A stretch of 64,000 bases of DNA from Streptomyces sp. XY006 (GCF_002237655.1 NZ_NOKT01000017.1:124001-188000), one strand, 5' to 3'; positions 25,961 through 34,518 are shown, numbered from the stretch's first letter. The notes: generated by a model not told the origin, from the letters alone. Made by a program: numbers and translations.

Positions 25961-25987
25961 ATCCGGGACGGTATCCCTGATGTGAGA
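25955..25987. promoter_or_regulatory. 14-bp imperfect inverted repeat over the XRE-cupin start
   Basis: TCTCATATCCGGGA and the complement of TCCCTGATGTGAGA match at 12 of 14 positions, separated by five bases. The left arm includes the start codon (25958-25960). It is the obvious operator for the regulator encoded here. Confidence 0.6.
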
Positions 25988-26006
25988 CAGCGGGGTTACG
26001 GAGTCC

Positions 26007-26909
26007 TCACACCCGGGCGGCGGTGCCGAGCGCGTCCAGCACCGGGCGGATCAGCGGGTGTTCCTCGGCTCCCCGGCGCACGGCGGCGAAGACCCGGCGG
26101 GTGGGGGCCGTGCCGTCGACCGGGCGGACGACCACGCCGGCCAGGTCCATGCCGCGCAGCGCCGAGCGCGGCACCAGCGCCACCCCCGCGTCGGCCGAGG
26201 CGAGCGCCACGACCGCGCGGAAGTCGTCCGAGGAGTGCTCCATACGCGGCTGGAAACCGGCGTTCTCGCAGGCCAGGACCACCACGTCATGGCAGGGGTT
26301 GCCCGGGTACGGCCCGATCCAGGGGTCCTTGGCCAGTTCGGCGAGGGGCACCTCGGCCGTGTCCGCCAGGCGGTGACGGACGGGCACGACCGCGTCGAAC
26401 GGCTCGGCGTACAGCGGTACGTGGGTCAGCCGCGGGTCGTCGGCGGGCGGGGCGCCCCGGTACTCGACGGCGACGGCCACGTCGACCTGACGGTCCAGGA
26501 CCATCGGCAGGCTGGCGTCGCCCTCGGCGTCCTGGACGCGGATGCGGATGCCGGGCGCCGACTCGGCGAGGCGGGCCACCGCGGGCGCCACGACCAGGGC
26601 GATCCCGGTGGCGAAGGAGGCCACCGTCACCGTGCCGGCCGCGCCCGAGCTGTACGCGGCGAGCTCCGCCTCGGCCCGCTCCAGCTGGGCGAGGACCGCG
26701 TTGGTGTGGTTCAGCAGGATCTCGCCCGCCGGGGTCAGGCGCACGCCCTTGGCGCCGCGGTCGACGAGCCGGTGGCCGGTCTCCTGCTCCAGCGCGGCGA
26801 GCTGCTGGGAGACGGCCGACGGGGTGAGGTACAGCGCGGCGGCAGCCGCCGTCACCGTACGGTGGTCGGCCACCGCACGGAGGATGTGGAGCCGCCGCGC
26901 CTCGATCAT
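26007..26909 (-). CDS. LysR-family transcriptional regulator
   Basis: 300 residues: N-terminal winged helix (LHILRAVADHRTVTAAAAAL, LTPSAVSQQLAALEQETGHR) and a periplasmic-binding-like effector domain (GTVTVASFATGIALVVAPAV). It is 31 bases after kbl's start-distal neighbour on the same strand direction, that is, downstream of the kbl stop region, and ends 46 bases before the XRE start region. A GTGACC-N10-GGTCAC dyad lies at its start. Target genes are not certain; kbl-tdh are nearest. Confidence 0.88.
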   Translation of the reverse strand: MIEARRLHILRAVADHRTVTAAAAALYLTPSAVSQQLAALEQETGHRLVDRGAKGVRLTPAGEILLNHTNAVLAQLERAEAELAAYSSGAAGTVTVASFATGIALVVAPAVARLAESAPGIRIRVQDAEGDASLPMVLDRQVDVAVAVEYRGAPPADDPRLTHVPLYAEPFDAVVPVRHRLADTAEVPLAELAKDPWIGPYPGNPCHDVVVLACENAGFQPRMEHSSDDFRAVVALASADAGVALVPRSALRGMDLAGVVVRPVDGTAPTRRVFAAVRRGAEEHPLIRPVLDALGTAARV

Positions 26910-26931
26910 GTGACCGATTCTCTCAGGTCAC
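26910..26931. promoter_or_regulatory. GTGACC-N10-GGTCAC dyad at the lysR promoter
   Basis: A six-base perfect inverted repeat spaced by ten bases lies immediately upstream of the LysR ATG, in the 31-base gap to the kbl stop. The spacing fits a LysR binding site (T-N11-A class). Confidence 0.4.
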
Positions 26932-26940
26932 CGGCGGTTC

Positions 26941-28134
26941 TCAGCCCTCCAGCTCCGCACGGGCGGCGACGAAGGCGTCCACGGCGCGGTGCACGTCGTC
27001 CGTGGAGTGCGCGGCCGACAGCTGGACCCGGATGCGGGCCTGCCCCTGGGGCACGACCGGGTAGGAGAAGCCGATCACGTACACGCCGCGCTCCAGCAGG
27101 AGTTCGGCCATGCGGCCGGCCTGCGCCGCGTCGCCGATCATCACCGGCGCGATGGCGTGGTCGCCGGGCAGGACGTCGAAGCCCTCCTCGGTCATGCGGC
27201 CGCGGAACAGGGCCGTGTTCTCGGCGAGCCGGACGCGCAGGTCGTCCGCCGACTCCAGCAGGTCGAGGACCTTGAGGGAGGCGGCCGCGATCACCGGGGC
27301 CAGCGTGTTCGAGAACAGGTACGGGCGGGAGCGCTGGCGCAGCAGGGCGACGATCTCGGCGCGCGCGGCGACGTAGCCGCCGGAGGCGCCGCCGAGGGCC
27401 TTGCCGAGGGTGCCGGTGATGATGTCGACGCGGTCCATGACGCCGTGCAGCTCGGGGGTGCCCCGGCCGCCGGGGCCGACGAAGCCGACGGCGTGCGAGT
27501 CGTCGACCATGACCATCGCGTCGTAGCGGTCGGCCAGGTCGCAGATCTCGCGCAGCGGGGCGACGTAGCCGTCCATGGAGAAGACGCCGTCGGTGACGAT
27601 CAGCCTGCGCCGGGCGTCGCCGGCGGCCTTGAGCTGCGCCTCAAGGTCGGCCATGTCGCGGTTGGCGTAGCGGAGGCGCCGGGCCTTGCTCAGGCGGATG
27701 CCGTCGATGATCGACGCGTGGTTGAGCGCGTCGGAGATCACGGCGTCCTCCGGGCCGAGCAGCGTCTCGAAGACGCCGCCGTTGGCGTCGAAGCAGGAGG
27801 AGTACAGGATCGTGTCCTCCTGGCCGAGGAACGCCGACAGCCGCGCCTCCAGTTCCTTGTGCACCTCCTGGGTGCCGCAGATGAAGCGCACCGAGGCCAT
27901 GCCGTAGCCCCAGCGGTCCAGGGCCTCGTGGGCGGCGGCGATCACCTCGGGGTGGTCGGCGAGGCCGAGGTAGTTGTTGGCGCAGAAGTTCAGGACCTCG
28001 CCGGGGCGGCCGCCCGCGGTGACGTTCACGGTGGCGGACTGCGGGGTGCCGATGACGCGCTCGGGCTTGTGCAGCCCGGCGGCGCGGATCTCGTCGAGGG
28101 TGGCGCGCAGGTCGTCACGCACGGAGTCGAACAT
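26941..28134 (-). CDS. kbl: Glycine C-acetyltransferase (2-amino-3-ketobutyrate CoA ligase)
   Basis: PLP enzyme (397 residues) that cleaves 2-amino-3-oxobutyrate with CoA to glycine and acetyl-CoA, second step of threonine catabolism. Visible are NFCANNYLGLADHPEV, SSCFDANGGVFETLLG, MVMVDDSHAVGFVG and GTLGKALGGASGG with the PLP lysine. The ATG at 28134 follows AGGAGAG. It lies 57 bases behind tdh in the same direction, forming the usual tdh-kbl operon. Confidence 0.96.
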   Translation of the reverse strand: MFDSVRDDLRATLDEIRAAGLHKPERVIGTPQSATVNVTAGGRPGEVLNFCANNYLGLADHPEVIAAAHEALDRWGYGMASVRFICGTQEVHKELEARLSAFLGQEDTILYSSCFDANGGVFETLLGPEDAVISDALNHASIIDGIRLSKARRLRYANRDMADLEAQLKAAGDARRRLIVTDGVFSMDGYVAPLREICDLADRYDAMVMVDDSHAVGFVGPGGRGTPELHGVMDRVDIITGTLGKALGGASGGYVAARAEIVALLRQRSRPYLFSNTLAPVIAAASLKVLDLLESADDLRVRLAENTALFRGRMTEEGFDVLPGDHAIAPVMIGDAAQAGRMAELLLERGVYVIGFSYPVVPQGQARIRVQLSAAHSTDDVHRAVDAFVAARAELEG

Positions 28135-28191
28135 GGGGAAGCTCTCCTAGAGGTGCTCGCGGGAAGAGGGGTGTGCGCTCGGCGGGGCGGG

Positions 28192-29220
28192 TCACGCGGT
28201 CCAGTCGAGGATGACCTTGCCGCCGCGGCCGCTCGCCGCGTCCTCGAACGCCGCCTCGAAGTCGCGGTGGCCGTACCGGCCGGTGATCACCGGGGCGAGG
28301 TCCAGGCCGCCTTCCAGCAGGACCGACATGGCGTACCAGGTCTCGAACATCTCGCGGCCGTAGATGCCCTTGATGGTGATCATCGAGGTGACGATCCGCG
28401 CCCAGTCGACCGGGAACTCCTGTGCGGGCAGGCCGAGCATGGCGATGCGGCCGCCGTGCGTCATGTTGGCGATCATGTCCCGCATCGCCTCGGGGCGGCC
28501 GGACATCTCCAGGCCGATGTCGAAGCCCTCGCGCAGGCCGAGCGTGCGCTGTCCGTCGGCGATGGAGGCCCCCGAGACGTCGAGCGCGAGGCTCACGCCG
28601 ATCTTGCGGGCCAGTTCCAGCCGCTCCTCGCTGACGTCGGTGATCACCACGTTGCGGGCGCCCGCGTGCCGGGCCACCGCGGCGGCCATCAGGCCGATGG
28701 GGCCGGCGCCGGTGATCAGGACGTCCTCGCCGACGAGCGGGAAGGACAGCGCGGTGTGCACGGCGTTGCCGAACGGGTCGAAGATCGCGGCGACGTCGAG
28801 GTCGACGGGCACCCGGTGCACCCAGACGTTGCCGGCGGGCAGCGCCACGTACTCCGCGAACGCGCCGTCGCGGCCCACGCCCAGCCCCACGGTGGCCCGG
28901 CACAGATGCCGGCGGCCCGCCTGGCAGTTGCGGCACTTGCCGCACACCAGATGGCCCTCGCCGCTGACGCGGTCGCCGACGGAGACGTCGGTGACGTCGC
29001 GGCCGGTCTCGACGACCTCGCCGACGAACTCGTGCCCCACCACGAGCGGGGTGCTGATCGCCTGCTGCGCCCAGCCGTCCCAGGCCCTGATGTGCAGGTC
29101 CGTGCCGCAGATGCCGGTGCGCAGCACCTTGATCAGGACGTCCCCGGGGCCGATGGCGGGCTCCGGGACGTCCGCGAGCCACAGGCCGGGCTCCGCCTTC
29201 TGCTTGACCAGCGCCTTCAC
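28192..29220 (-). CDS. tdh: L-threonine 3-dehydrogenase
   Basis: Zinc- and NAD-dependent enzyme oxidising threonine to 2-amino-3-oxobutyrate; 342 residues, the standard length. Catalytic zinc ligands are in TGICGTDLHI and VVGHEFVGEV, the structural zinc in CGKCRNCQAGRRHLC, and the NAD loop is ITGAGPIGLMAAAVA. GTG start at 29220 with AGGAG nine bases upstream. Feeds kbl directly downstream. Confidence 0.96.
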   Translation of the reverse strand: MKALVKQKAEPGLWLADVPEPAIGPGDVLIKVLRTGICGTDLHIRAWDGWAQQAISTPLVVGHEFVGEVVETGRDVTDVSVGDRVSGEGHLVCGKCRNCQAGRRHLCRATVGLGVGRDGAFAEYVALPAGNVWVHRVPVDLDVAAIFDPFGNAVHTALSFPLVGEDVLITGAGPIGLMAAAVARHAGARNVVITDVSEERLELARKIGVSLALDVSGASIADGQRTLGLREGFDIGLEMSGRPEAMRDMIANMTHGGRIAMLGLPAQEFPVDWARIVTSMITIKGIYGREMFETWYAMSVLLEGGLDLAPVITGRYGHRDFEAAFEDAASGRGGKVILDWTA

Positions 29221-29427
29221 CGCTACGGCTCCTGGGGGTGAGTCCCGGCTCCGGGCACGCCGAAGGAGCCCCTGGGCCGGGAGAGGAGTGGGATCGCACA
29301 GCAATCTGCCGTACGGCGGCGCACCGGTCCATCGAGGATTTCTTAAGCGCCGCCTCAGCTTTCCTTCACGCCCCGGCGGGCACGGCGGCACCCGTGGTGT
29401 CCCGGGTTCCGCCTGGTCCCCGGCCCG
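29221..29427. other. tdh-kbl upstream region
   Basis: A 207-base spacer between the GAF gene's stop and tdh. It contains an AT-richer stretch (GGATTTCTTAAGCG near 29336-29349) where the leftward tdh promoter may lie. I see no clear sigma-70 consensus, riboswitch or hairpin. Confidence 0.35.
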
Positions 29428-30000
29428 CTACCAGGGCAGCAGTCCGCCCGAGCCCTCCAGCTCCGCGACGAGCTCGGCGGCGTGCTCCTTGATGGCCGTC
29501 AGGCCCGTCCTCCCCCACGGCCGCGGCCCGACGTCGGCGACGCTCACCGTGCCGAGGACCAGGCCCGTGCCGTCGATGAGCGGTGCCCCGAGGTAGGAGC
29601 GGATGCCGAACTCGTCGACCACCGGGTTGCCCGCGAACCGGGGATAGTCGCCCACGTCCTCCAGGACCAGGGCCTTGCGGCGCGCCACCACATGGGGGCA
29701 GAAGCCGTGGTCCCGGGGCAGGGCGCGGCCCAGGCGCGGGCTGGTGCCGTCGCTGCGCACGACCGGCGACACGGCCGGCACGCACAGCCCCGCGTAGAAC
29801 TGCCCCTGTTCGCCTGGGAAGTTGACCATGGCGTACGGCGCCCCGGTGAGCTGGGCGAGGCGCTGGGCGAAGGCGTCGAGGGCGGGTTCGGGGCGCTCTC
29901 CCAGGCCCATCCCGCGCAGTCGGCGAGCGCGGGCGGGGGCCTCCTTGTCCTCGGGTGTGAGCAGTAGACGACCGGCCGGGCGCGGCGGGTCGTAGCTCAT
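29428..30000 (-). CDS. GAF domain protein, fifth gene of the conservon
   Basis: 190-residue single GAF-domain protein (LAQLTGAPYAMVNFPGEQ, VLEDVGDYPRFAGNPVV, SYLGAPLIDGTGLVLGTVSV). A DHGFCPHV motif with histidine and cysteine could hold a ligand. It starts 61 bases after the CvnD gene in the same direction, so it is probably an extra signalling member of the conservon. Confidence 0.85.
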   Translation of the reverse strand: MSYDPPRPAGRLLLTPEDKEAPARARRLRGMGLGERPEPALDAFAQRLAQLTGAPYAMVNFPGEQGQFYAGLCVPAVSPVVRSDGTSPRLGRALPRDHGFCPHVVARRKALVLEDVGDYPRFAGNPVVDEFGIRSYLGAPLIDGTGLVLGTVSVADVGPRPWGRTGLTAIKEHAAELVAELEGSGGLLPW

Positions 30001-30061
30001 GGGCGTGCTCCCGGTGTGTGGGCTGGTGTCATACAGGGTCTCCCTGGCGGGTGTTGGGGTG

Positions 30062-30682
30062 TCACATGTGGGCGCCGTACCCCGTCGGGGTGGCCGGCGT
30101 ATGGGCGATCAGGTGGCGCACCAGGGTCAGCAGGGTCTGGACCCCGGAGCTGGAGATCCGGGCGTCGCAGCACACCACGGGGACGTCGTCGGACAGGTCG
30201 AGGGCACCGCGCACCTCCTCGGGGTCGTAGCGGTAGGCGCCGTCGAACTCGTTGACGGCGACGACGAAGTCGAGGCCGCGCTGTTCGAAGAAGTCCACGG
30301 CCGCGAAACACTCCTGCAGACGGCGTGTGTCGGCCAGGATGACCGCCCCGAGCGCGCCCTCGCACAGCTCGTCCCACATGAACCAGAACCGCTCCTGGCC
30401 GGGGGTGCCGAACAGGTACAGCACGTGTTGCGCGTCGAGCGTGATGCGGCCGAAGTCCATGGCCACGGTCGTCTCGACCTTGTTCTCGATGCCGTCGAGG
30501 TTGTCGGTCGCGGCGCTGACCGTGGTGAGCAACTCCTCCGTGCTGAGCGGCGCGATCTCGCTGACCGCGCCCACGAAGGTCGTCTTGCCCACCCCGAATC
30601 CGCCCGCCACCAGGATTTTCAGCGCGGTCGGGAACGGGTCGGCGCCGCCTTGGGCGTAGTCAGAGCTGTCGTCGTAGTCCAT
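30062..30682 (-). CDS. Conservon GTP-binding protein CvnD
   Basis: 206-residue small GTPase of the Streptomyces conservon type. P-loop GGFGVGKTTFVGA at residues 28-40, switch region LFGTPGQERFWFM, and AVNEFDGA in place of the NKxD base-recognition motif. It acts at the membrane with CvnA-C in a G-protein-like complex that influences differentiation. Its start overlaps the CvnC gene by 23 bases. Confidence 0.92.
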   Translation of the reverse strand: MDYDDSSDYAQGGADPFPTALKILVAGGFGVGKTTFVGAVSEIAPLSTEELLTTVSAATDNLDGIENKVETTVAMDFGRITLDAQHVLYLFGTPGQERFWFMWDELCEGALGAVILADTRRLQECFAAVDFFEQRGLDFVVAVNEFDGAYRYDPEEVRGALDLSDDVPVVCCDARISSSGVQTLLTLVRHLIAHTPATPTGYGAHM

Positions 30683-31031
30683 CGAGCACTGCCTCCAGAA
30701 GAGCCCGGTCCGTCGGGTTGTGGTGGAACGCGGGGGGCTTGGTCGTCAACGCCCCGCAGTCGACGAGGTCCGCCAGCAGCACCTTGGTGACGGCCACCGG
30801 CAGTGTGAGATGGGCGGCGACCTCGGCGACCGCGACGGGCACGCGGCACCGTTCGAGCGCCTGCGCGTGTTCGGGGCCGAGATAGCCGAGGGGGGTCGCC
30901 CCGGTGGCCATCACCTGCGACATGAGGTCGAGCGCGACGGTGGGACGGGTGCGGCCGTTGCTGACGGTGAACGGCCGCACCAGCCGCCCGGCCGCGTCGT
31001 CGAGCCAGGGCCCGTCGCCGGCCGCCGTCAC
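30660..31031 (-). CDS. Conservon protein CvnC (DUF742)
   Basis: 123-residue DUF742 protein: LVRPFTVSNGRTRP near residue 17, followed by a winged-helix-like region (LTLPVAVTKVLLADLVDCGA) and the C-terminal LLEAVLDGLRRQL. The GTG at 31031 follows the CvnB stop by two bases. Third member of the cvnABCD operon. Confidence 0.9.
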   Translation of the reverse strand: MTAAGDGPWLDDAAGRLVRPFTVSNGRTRPTVALDLMSQVMATGATPLGYLGPEHAQALERCRVPVAVAEVAAHLTLPVAVTKVLLADLVDCGALTTKPPAFHHNPTDRALLEAVLDGLRRQL

Positions 31032-31033
31032 GC

Positions 31034-31468
31034 TCAAGCCCTCATCGCCGGGGATTCGACGGACTGCTGGCGGGGAGCGGTCACCAGGTAGGGCCGGACG
31101 CTCTTGACCAGCATGGCCATCTCGTAGCCGAGCACGGCCGCGTCGGCCTCGCGGCCGGCGAGCACGGCCAGGCAGGTGCCGGAGCCGGCGGTGGTGACGA
31201 ACAGCAGGGTCGAGTCGAGCTCGACGACCACCTGCCGTACGTCCCCGCCGTCGCCGAAGCGGACCCCGGCGCTGCGGCCGAGGGAGTACAGGCCGGAGGC
31301 CAGGGCGGCCATGTGGTCGGCGCTGTCCGGGTCGAGGCCGTGCACGGACTTCACGAGCCCGTCGCAGGACAGCAGCACGGCGGCACTCGTGTGCGGTACG
31401 CGCTGCACGAGGCCGCTCATCAGCCAGTCGAGATCGGATACGTGGGCGGTCGGCGCGTCGCTCGCCAT
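31034..31468 (-). CDS. Conservon roadblock/LC7 protein CvnB
   Basis: 144-residue roadblock/LC7-domain protein, the MglB-like regulator partner of the CvnD GTPase. LDWLMSGLVQRVPHTSAAVL and GLVKSVHGLDPDSADHMAAL are typical. ATG at 31468 behind AAGGAG, 68 bases after the CvnA stop. Second gene of the conservon. Confidence 0.92.
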   Translation of the reverse strand: MASDAPTAHVSDLDWLMSGLVQRVPHTSAAVLLSCDGLVKSVHGLDPDSADHMAALASGLYSLGRSAGVRFGDGGDVRQVVVELDSTLLFVTTAGSGTCLAVLAGREADAAVLGYEMAMLVKSVRPYLVTAPRQQSVESPAMRA

Positions 31469-31536
31469 GGTGGATCGACTCCTTGGGGTACGAAGGTCTG
31501 CGGGAGCGCTGGGGGTGGGGGTGGGGACGGGGGTGG

Positions 31537-33726
31537 TCATCCGGCGGGTGCGCTCCCGTCGTGCCGGGTGGTGGTGCGGTCGGGACGGGACATGTCCCGG
31601 TGGGCCGGGGTGGTCGAGGGGGTGTGGGTGGACGCCGTGTGCGGAGACACGGTGTGCGGGGACGCCATGTGCGCGGAGTCCATGCGGGCGGAATCCATGG
31701 GGGCGGTGGCATCCATGGGCGCGGACGATGCCGTGCGCGCGGAATCCATGGGCGCCGCCTCCATGTGTCCCGCCTCCATGGCAGGGACCTCCATGGATGG
31801 GGCCTCCCTGGCTGCGGCCTCCATGGATGGGGCCTCCATGGGCGCCGGGGGCTCCGTGTCCGCCCACTCCGTGGTCGCGGCCTCCAGGTGCTGTTGGGCC
31901 TCCGCGAGGCTGATGCCGCGCTGGAAGGCCGCCATCAGACCGGGGTCGTGACCGACGAGCACCTCGGAGTCCTGGCGCGGCAGCGGGCCGTCGCGCAGCT
32001 GAGGCACGATGTGCTCCTGGGCGCGGCGGCGGGGCAGTTGGGGCTTGCCCATGGTGCCGCGCACGGCGCCGTTGCGAGGGGTGGGCACCGCGGTGACGTT
32101 CTCCGCGAGGACGCGCCGGTCGTCGTCGCTGATGCCGGGCCGGGCCTCGGCCGGGGTGGGCCGTTCCCGGTGGGCGCCGCGCACGGGCAGCGGCGCGGGC
32201 CGGCCGGTGTCCCGGCCTGTGTCCCGGCCTGTGTCCGGGGCCGTTCCGGGCGCGTGATGCCTGCCGCGGGGGGCCGCGTGGGCCCTGCTCGGGGCCGGGG
32301 GCGGCACGTCGGCACCGGGGCGACCGGGCGACAGCGCGCCGGCCGTACCGCCGGAGCCGGACTGTGGGCCGGACCGGGACCCGGACTCGGAGCCGGGCTC
32401 CGGAGCGAACCCGGGGGCCTGCGAGGGAGCGGACGGGAACCCGGGCACCGTGCCCTCGGCCGGAGCCTGCCCCGCGAACGCGCCCGTGCCCCCGGCCGGT
32501 GCCGCCCCGGCCTCCGCCCCCAGCAGCGCCTGCGGTACGACGAGCACCGCCTGCACTCCGCCGTAGATGTTGCTCTGCAGACGGACCGTGATGCCGTGCC
32601 GCCGGGCCAGCTGCGAGACCACGAAGAGGCCGATGCGGCCGTCCGCGAGGAGCCGCGCGACGTTCACCTGGTCCGGGTCGGCGAGCAGCGCGTTCATCCG
32701 CGTCTGCTCCTCCAGCGGCATGCCGAGGCCGCGGTCCTCGACCTCGACGGCGAGCCCGGAGGTGACGAGGTTGGCGCGGAGGAGCACCTGGGTGTGCGGG
32801 GCGGAGAACACCGTGGCGTTCTCGACGAGTTCGGCCAGCAGATGGATGACGTCGGCGACGGCGTGACCGCGCAGGGTTCCGTCGATCGGCGGGACGAGTT
32901 TGACCCGGGAGTACTGCTCGACCTCGGCGATGGCCGAGCGCAGCACCTCGGTCATGGAGACCGGGTTGCTCCACTGGCGGCGGGAGACGGCTCCGCCGAG
33001 CACGGCGAGGTTCTCGGCGTGGCGGCGGATGCGCGTGGCGAGGTGGTCGACGTGGAAGAGCCCCTTGAGCAGATCGGGGTCCTCCATCTCGTTCTCCAGC
33101 TCGTCGATGATGGAGATCTCGCGGTGCACCAGTGACTGCAGGCGCCGGGCGAGGTTGACGAACACTTCGAGCTTCTGTTCGCTGCCCGCCTGGCTGGAGA
33201 GCTGCGAGGCCTGGACGACGGCGGTGACGGCACCGTCGTGGGCCCGGGCCAGGTCGCCCGCGAGGAGGTCGAAGTCGTCGGCGTCGTCGTCGGTGCCGCC
33301 GCGGCGGCTGTGCGGGCTGTGCTGCGGGGGGCCCTCGCCCCGGCGCAGCGTCTCGACGAGGGCGCGCAGGTCGGCCTCACGGCGTGCGGTGGCGCGGCGC
33401 AGTACGCCGATGCGGTCGTGCACGGAGCGGGCGGCGCGGCCCGCGGCCACGGCGGCGACGGTGATGCCCACGAGGGTCACGAAGACGGCTCCACCGAGCA
33501 CGGCCCACAGGGTCGGTCCAGGCCGGGCTCCGGTGGAGCGGACCGTGAAGAGGACGGCGGCGCAGCCGCTGAGGGCGACGGCGACGGGCGGCAGGACGGC
33601 GAGTCGCAGCAGCTGGGGCCGTATGTGGGTCTCGGGCAGCGCGGGGGCGGTGCGGGCGGGGGGCCGCCCGTGCCGCGCGCCCTCGCGGCGGTCCGCTCGG
33701 GCGGCCGGGGCGCGGAGGTGAGACAT
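31537..33726 (-). CDS. Conservon sensor-kinase-like protein CvnA
   Basis: 729-residue membrane protein with two N-terminal helices (LLRLAVLPPVAVALSGCAAV and AVFVTLVGITVAAVAA), a linker, a dimerisation region (RRLQSLVHREISIIDELENE) and an HATPase domain (LLAELVENATVFSAPHT, DRGLGMPLEEQTRMN, LFVVSQLARRHGITV). The usual phospho-acceptor histidine box is not the classical one, as in other CvnA. Residues 430-729 are low complexity: proline-glycine stretches, then a methionine-rich repeat tail. Start ATG 33726 after GAGGAC; the frame stays open to 34230 through 33-base repeats, so a longer form cannot be excluded. Confidence 0.85.
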   Translation of the reverse strand: MSHLRAPAARADRREGARHGRPPARTAPALPETHIRPQLLRLAVLPPVAVALSGCAAVLFTVRSTGARPGPTLWAVLGGAVFVTLVGITVAAVAAGRAARSVHDRIGVLRRATARREADLRALVETLRRGEGPPQHSPHSRRGGTDDDADDFDLLAGDLARAHDGAVTAVVQASQLSSQAGSEQKLEVFVNLARRLQSLVHREISIIDELENEMEDPDLLKGLFHVDHLATRIRRHAENLAVLGGAVSRRQWSNPVSMTEVLRSAIAEVEQYSRVKLVPPIDGTLRGHAVADVIHLLAELVENATVFSAPHTQVLLRANLVTSGLAVEVEDRGLGMPLEEQTRMNALLADPDQVNVARLLADGRIGLFVVSQLARRHGITVRLQSNIYGGVQAVLVVPQALLGAEAGAAPAGGTGAFAGQAPAEGTVPGFPSAPSQAPGFAPEPGSESGSRSGPQSGSGGTAGALSPGRPGADVPPPAPSRAHAAPRGRHHAPGTAPDTGRDTGRDTGRPAPLPVRGAHRERPTPAEARPGISDDDRRVLAENVTAVPTPRNGAVRGTMGKPQLPRRRAQEHIVPQLRDGPLPRQDSEVLVGHDPGLMAAFQRGISLAEAQQHLEAATTEWADTEPPAPMEAPSMEAAAREAPSMEVPAMEAGHMEAAPMDSARTASSAPMDATAPMDSARMDSAHMASPHTVSPHTASTHTPSTTPAHRDMSRPDRTTTRHDGSAPAG
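31625..31860 (-). repeat. Methionine-rich short repeats in the CvnA tail
   Basis: The sense strand encodes pentapeptide-like units such as MDSAR, MDSAH, MEAPS and MEVPA, with ATGGAGGC/ATGGATTCC cores repeated about a dozen times. This gives an unusual Met-Asp/Glu-rich cytoplasmic tail. Confidence 0.65.
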
Positions 33727-33847
33727 CGGTGTCCTCGTACGGGTGCGTCGGGCCTGGGTGCCAGGGGGGCTTGCGGGGGTGCGGCCGGGCTCGCGCGGCC
33801 GCTTCCGCGCGCCCGGGGCCGTCCGTCCGGACTCCCCGCCCTGCCGC

Positions 33848-34125
33848 CCGGCACCCGCCCGGCCCGGAGCGGCGGACCGCCCGGGAGCGGAGGATCGCCC
33901 GGCACCAGAACGGCCGGGAGCGGAGGATCGCCCGCCGCCAAGACGACCCGGATCGACCGGGCGCCCGGTACCTGCACGGCCCTGGTCGGCGGAGCGCCCG
34001 GTACCCGCACGCCCCTGGTCGGCGGGCCGTCCGACACCTGCGCGCCCCTGGTCGGCGGAGCGCCCGGTACCGGCACGCCCCTGGTCGGTGGGCCGTCCGA
34101 CACCTGCGCGGCCCGGGTCGGCGGG
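33848..34125. repeat. 33-bp tandem repeats upstream of cvnA
   Basis: Five consecutive 33-base units run from 33961 to 34125 (GCGCCCGGTAC or CCGTCCGACAC starts, each with CCTGGTCGGCGG or close variants). Related units with CCGGGAGCGGAGG occur at 33881 and 33914, also 33 bases apart. The unit is eleven codons in the cvnA frame (GRAGTGRSADQ type), so it could be an N-terminal extension or simply a minisatellite. Confidence 0.75.
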
Positions 34126-34453
34126 CCGCTCGGGGCCGGGGGCCGGGGTGGCGCCCGGGCCGGCCTGGGTGGTGCGTGGGCAGCGGGGATCGCCCTCGCG
34201 TCGACTCCCTCGTCCGCCTTGCGCCTGCACCTTCCGGCCCCCGCTCCCTGATCCGTTCCCTGATCCGTCCTGCTGTCCGACGGCGACTGACAGTAGTCGT
34301 CAGCGCATCATGTGCGGTGGGCAGTTGACAAACTCATACGGTGAGCGTCCCGCTCTGGTATGAGGCCTCGTACGACAGACCGATAACACCGCCAGCGAAC
34401 CGAACGAGAACAGAGGAGGACCGATCGGGCCTGGTCAGGATCGGTCATGCACA
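34126..34453. other. Intergenic region upstream of the conservon
   Basis: No gene is supported here. Bases 34260-34420 are markedly AT-richer than the neighbourhood and contain TTGACA at 34325 on the plus strand. They also hold a long dyad: CTCATAC at 34333 and GTATGAG at 34358, with nested GAGCG-tcc-CGCTC. The leftward conservon promoter probably lies in this stretch. Confidence 0.4.
34333..34364. promoter_or_regulatory. Nested inverted repeat upstream of conservon
   Basis: CTCATAC-ggt-GAGCG-tcc-CGCTC-tg-GTATGAG forms a 32-base two-part dyad that could be a protein-binding operator or an RNA hairpin. There is no T-run, so termination is less likely. Confidence 0.45.
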
Positions 34454-34498
34454 GACGGCGAGGGCCGGGGAGCCTGTCGCTCCCCGGCCCTCGCCGTC
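34454..34498. terminator. Perfect 20-bp hairpin terminator after the MBL gene
   Basis: GACGGCGAGGGCCGGGGAGC pairs without mismatch with 34479-34498 around a five-base CTGTC loop. It lies 20 bases past the stop of the leftward MBL-fold gene. No T-run. Confidence 0.8.
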
Positions 34499-34518
34499 GC
34501 TTCGCCCGCGCCCCCGGG

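Noticed and set aside
33848..34125. 33-bp repeats considered as a CRISPR array
   Set aside because: Units are directly abutting with no spacers, vary between copies, and no cas genes are present.
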